DNA of 6,202 bases from an uncultured Candidatus Pelagibacter sp. (GTDB taxonomy: Bacteria; Pseudomonadota; Alphaproteobacteria; Pelagibacterales; Pelagibacteraceae), in the NCBI GenBank assembly GCA_937897125.1, contig CALCPL010000108.1, positions 1-6,202 of the forward strand, in the 5' to 3' direction. Positions 5,842-6,202 of this stretch are shown one piece after another (the stretch's first letter is position 1; every line of letters begins with the position of its first letter). A program made the position numbers and the translations under genes. Below the pieces are notes generated by a model, which had not been told where the DNA came from, did no database searches, and saw only the letters and a program-made list of their open reading frames with translations.

Positions 5842-6202
5842 ATGACAGATTTAGACAAGCACGTCGCACAACCTGGTAGAGACAAGTTAGTTAAACAAGT
5901 TAGAGCTAAAATTGACGAACTAGGTGTTGAGTATATTTATTTTCAATTTATTTCTGTAACTGGAAGAGTTGTTGGAAAGGGTATTCCTACTGATCATTGG
6001 GAAAGAACTTGTGAAAAAGGTTTTCAATTAGTTTACGGTGCTACAGCTAACTTATTTGTTGATCGTCATGGAGATTATATTGGTTATGGACCAGAGGCTA
6101 AAGAGCTAGTCGGTATTCCTGACCCTGAAACTTTCTGCCAACTTCCTTGGGATAAAAAAGTTGCAAGAGTATTTGTTACTTGCTTTAGAAATAGAGAAGA
6201 AA
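5842..6202 (+). CDS. gmaS: Gamma-glutamylmethylamide synthetase-like protein, 5' part (glutamine synthetase family)
   Basis: The first 120 residues of a glutamine-synthetase-family enzyme; the window ends inside the gene, which should run to roughly 430-450 residues. GmaS (EC 6.3.4.12) joins methylamine to glutamate using ATP, giving gamma-glutamylmethylamide, the entry step of the indirect methylamine pathway. The visible part covers the N-terminal beta-grasp region. The stretches GVEYIYFQFISVTGRVVGKG (28-47), FQLVYGATANLF (61-72), DRHGDYIGYGPE (74-85) and LPWDKKVARVFV (101-112) fit GmaS/GlnT-type proteins as I remember them; housekeeping GlnA has a different N-terminal pattern around its SS(I)GG motif. 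The ATP and glutamate sites lie beyond the window, so GmaS versus a GlnT-type glutamine synthetase cannot be settled from residues here. The neighbouring tdm and flavoprotein genes favour GmaS. It has its own likely promoter and a strong ribosome site. Confidence 0.8.
   Translation, partial: MTDLDKHVAQPGRDKLVKQVRAKIDELGVEYIYFQFISVTGRVVGKGIPTDHWERTCEKGFQLVYGATANLFVDRHGDYIGYGPEAKELVGIPDPETFCQLPWDKKVARVFVTCFRNREE

Overview
This is an AT-rich window with short intergenic gaps, AGA-dominated arginine codons and genes for methylated-amine use. Together these suggest a streamlined marine alphaproteobacterium, most likely of the SAR11/Pelagibacterales type. That assignment is an inference from composition and gene content; there is no rRNA or other marker gene here. 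Bases 1-47 are not genomic. They are an Illumina Nextera i7 adapter (P7 tail, 8-base index, read-2 adapter with the Tn5 mosaic end), so the left edge is a raw contig end.

Layout. On the minus strand, 48-472 is the N-terminal part of an unrecognised secreted protein, cut by the adapter. At 573-1541 (minus) lies a ProX/OpuAC-type periplasmic binding protein for quaternary or methylated amines such as glycine betaine or TMAO, closed by a strong intrinsic terminator at 519-550. A 115-bp divergent intergenic region with several small dyads separates it from the plus-strand genes. These are tdm (1657-3984, trimethylamine N-oxide demethylase, DUF1989 plus GcvT domains), then 4 nt later a small MarR-like winged-helix protein (3989-4339). 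After a 100-bp very AT-rich gap with a perfect 13-bp tandem repeat come a SoxB/MgdA-like FAD oxidoreductase (4440-5768) and, behind its own likely promoter and strong ribosome binding site, the start of a glutamine-synthetase-family gene that reads as gamma-glutamylmethylamide synthetase, gmaS (5842 to the window end).

How the genes fit together. The binding protein would capture TMAO or a similar compound in the periplasm. Tdm would split TMAO into dimethylamine and formaldehyde, and its GcvT domain would pass the one-carbon unit to tetrahydrofolate. GmaS would condense methylamine with glutamate. The flavoprotein is a candidate for oxidising an N-methylated amino acid such as N-methylglutamate, releasing another one-carbon unit. 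The winged-helix protein is a candidate local regulator. The steps from dimethylamine to methylamine, N-methylglutamate synthase and the transporter's permease and ATPase are not in this window. The core chemistry is known. The less familiar points are the internal duplication in the Tdm N-terminal half, the small regulator coupled to tdm, the stand-alone SoxB-like flavoprotein, and the binding protein without its transporter partners.
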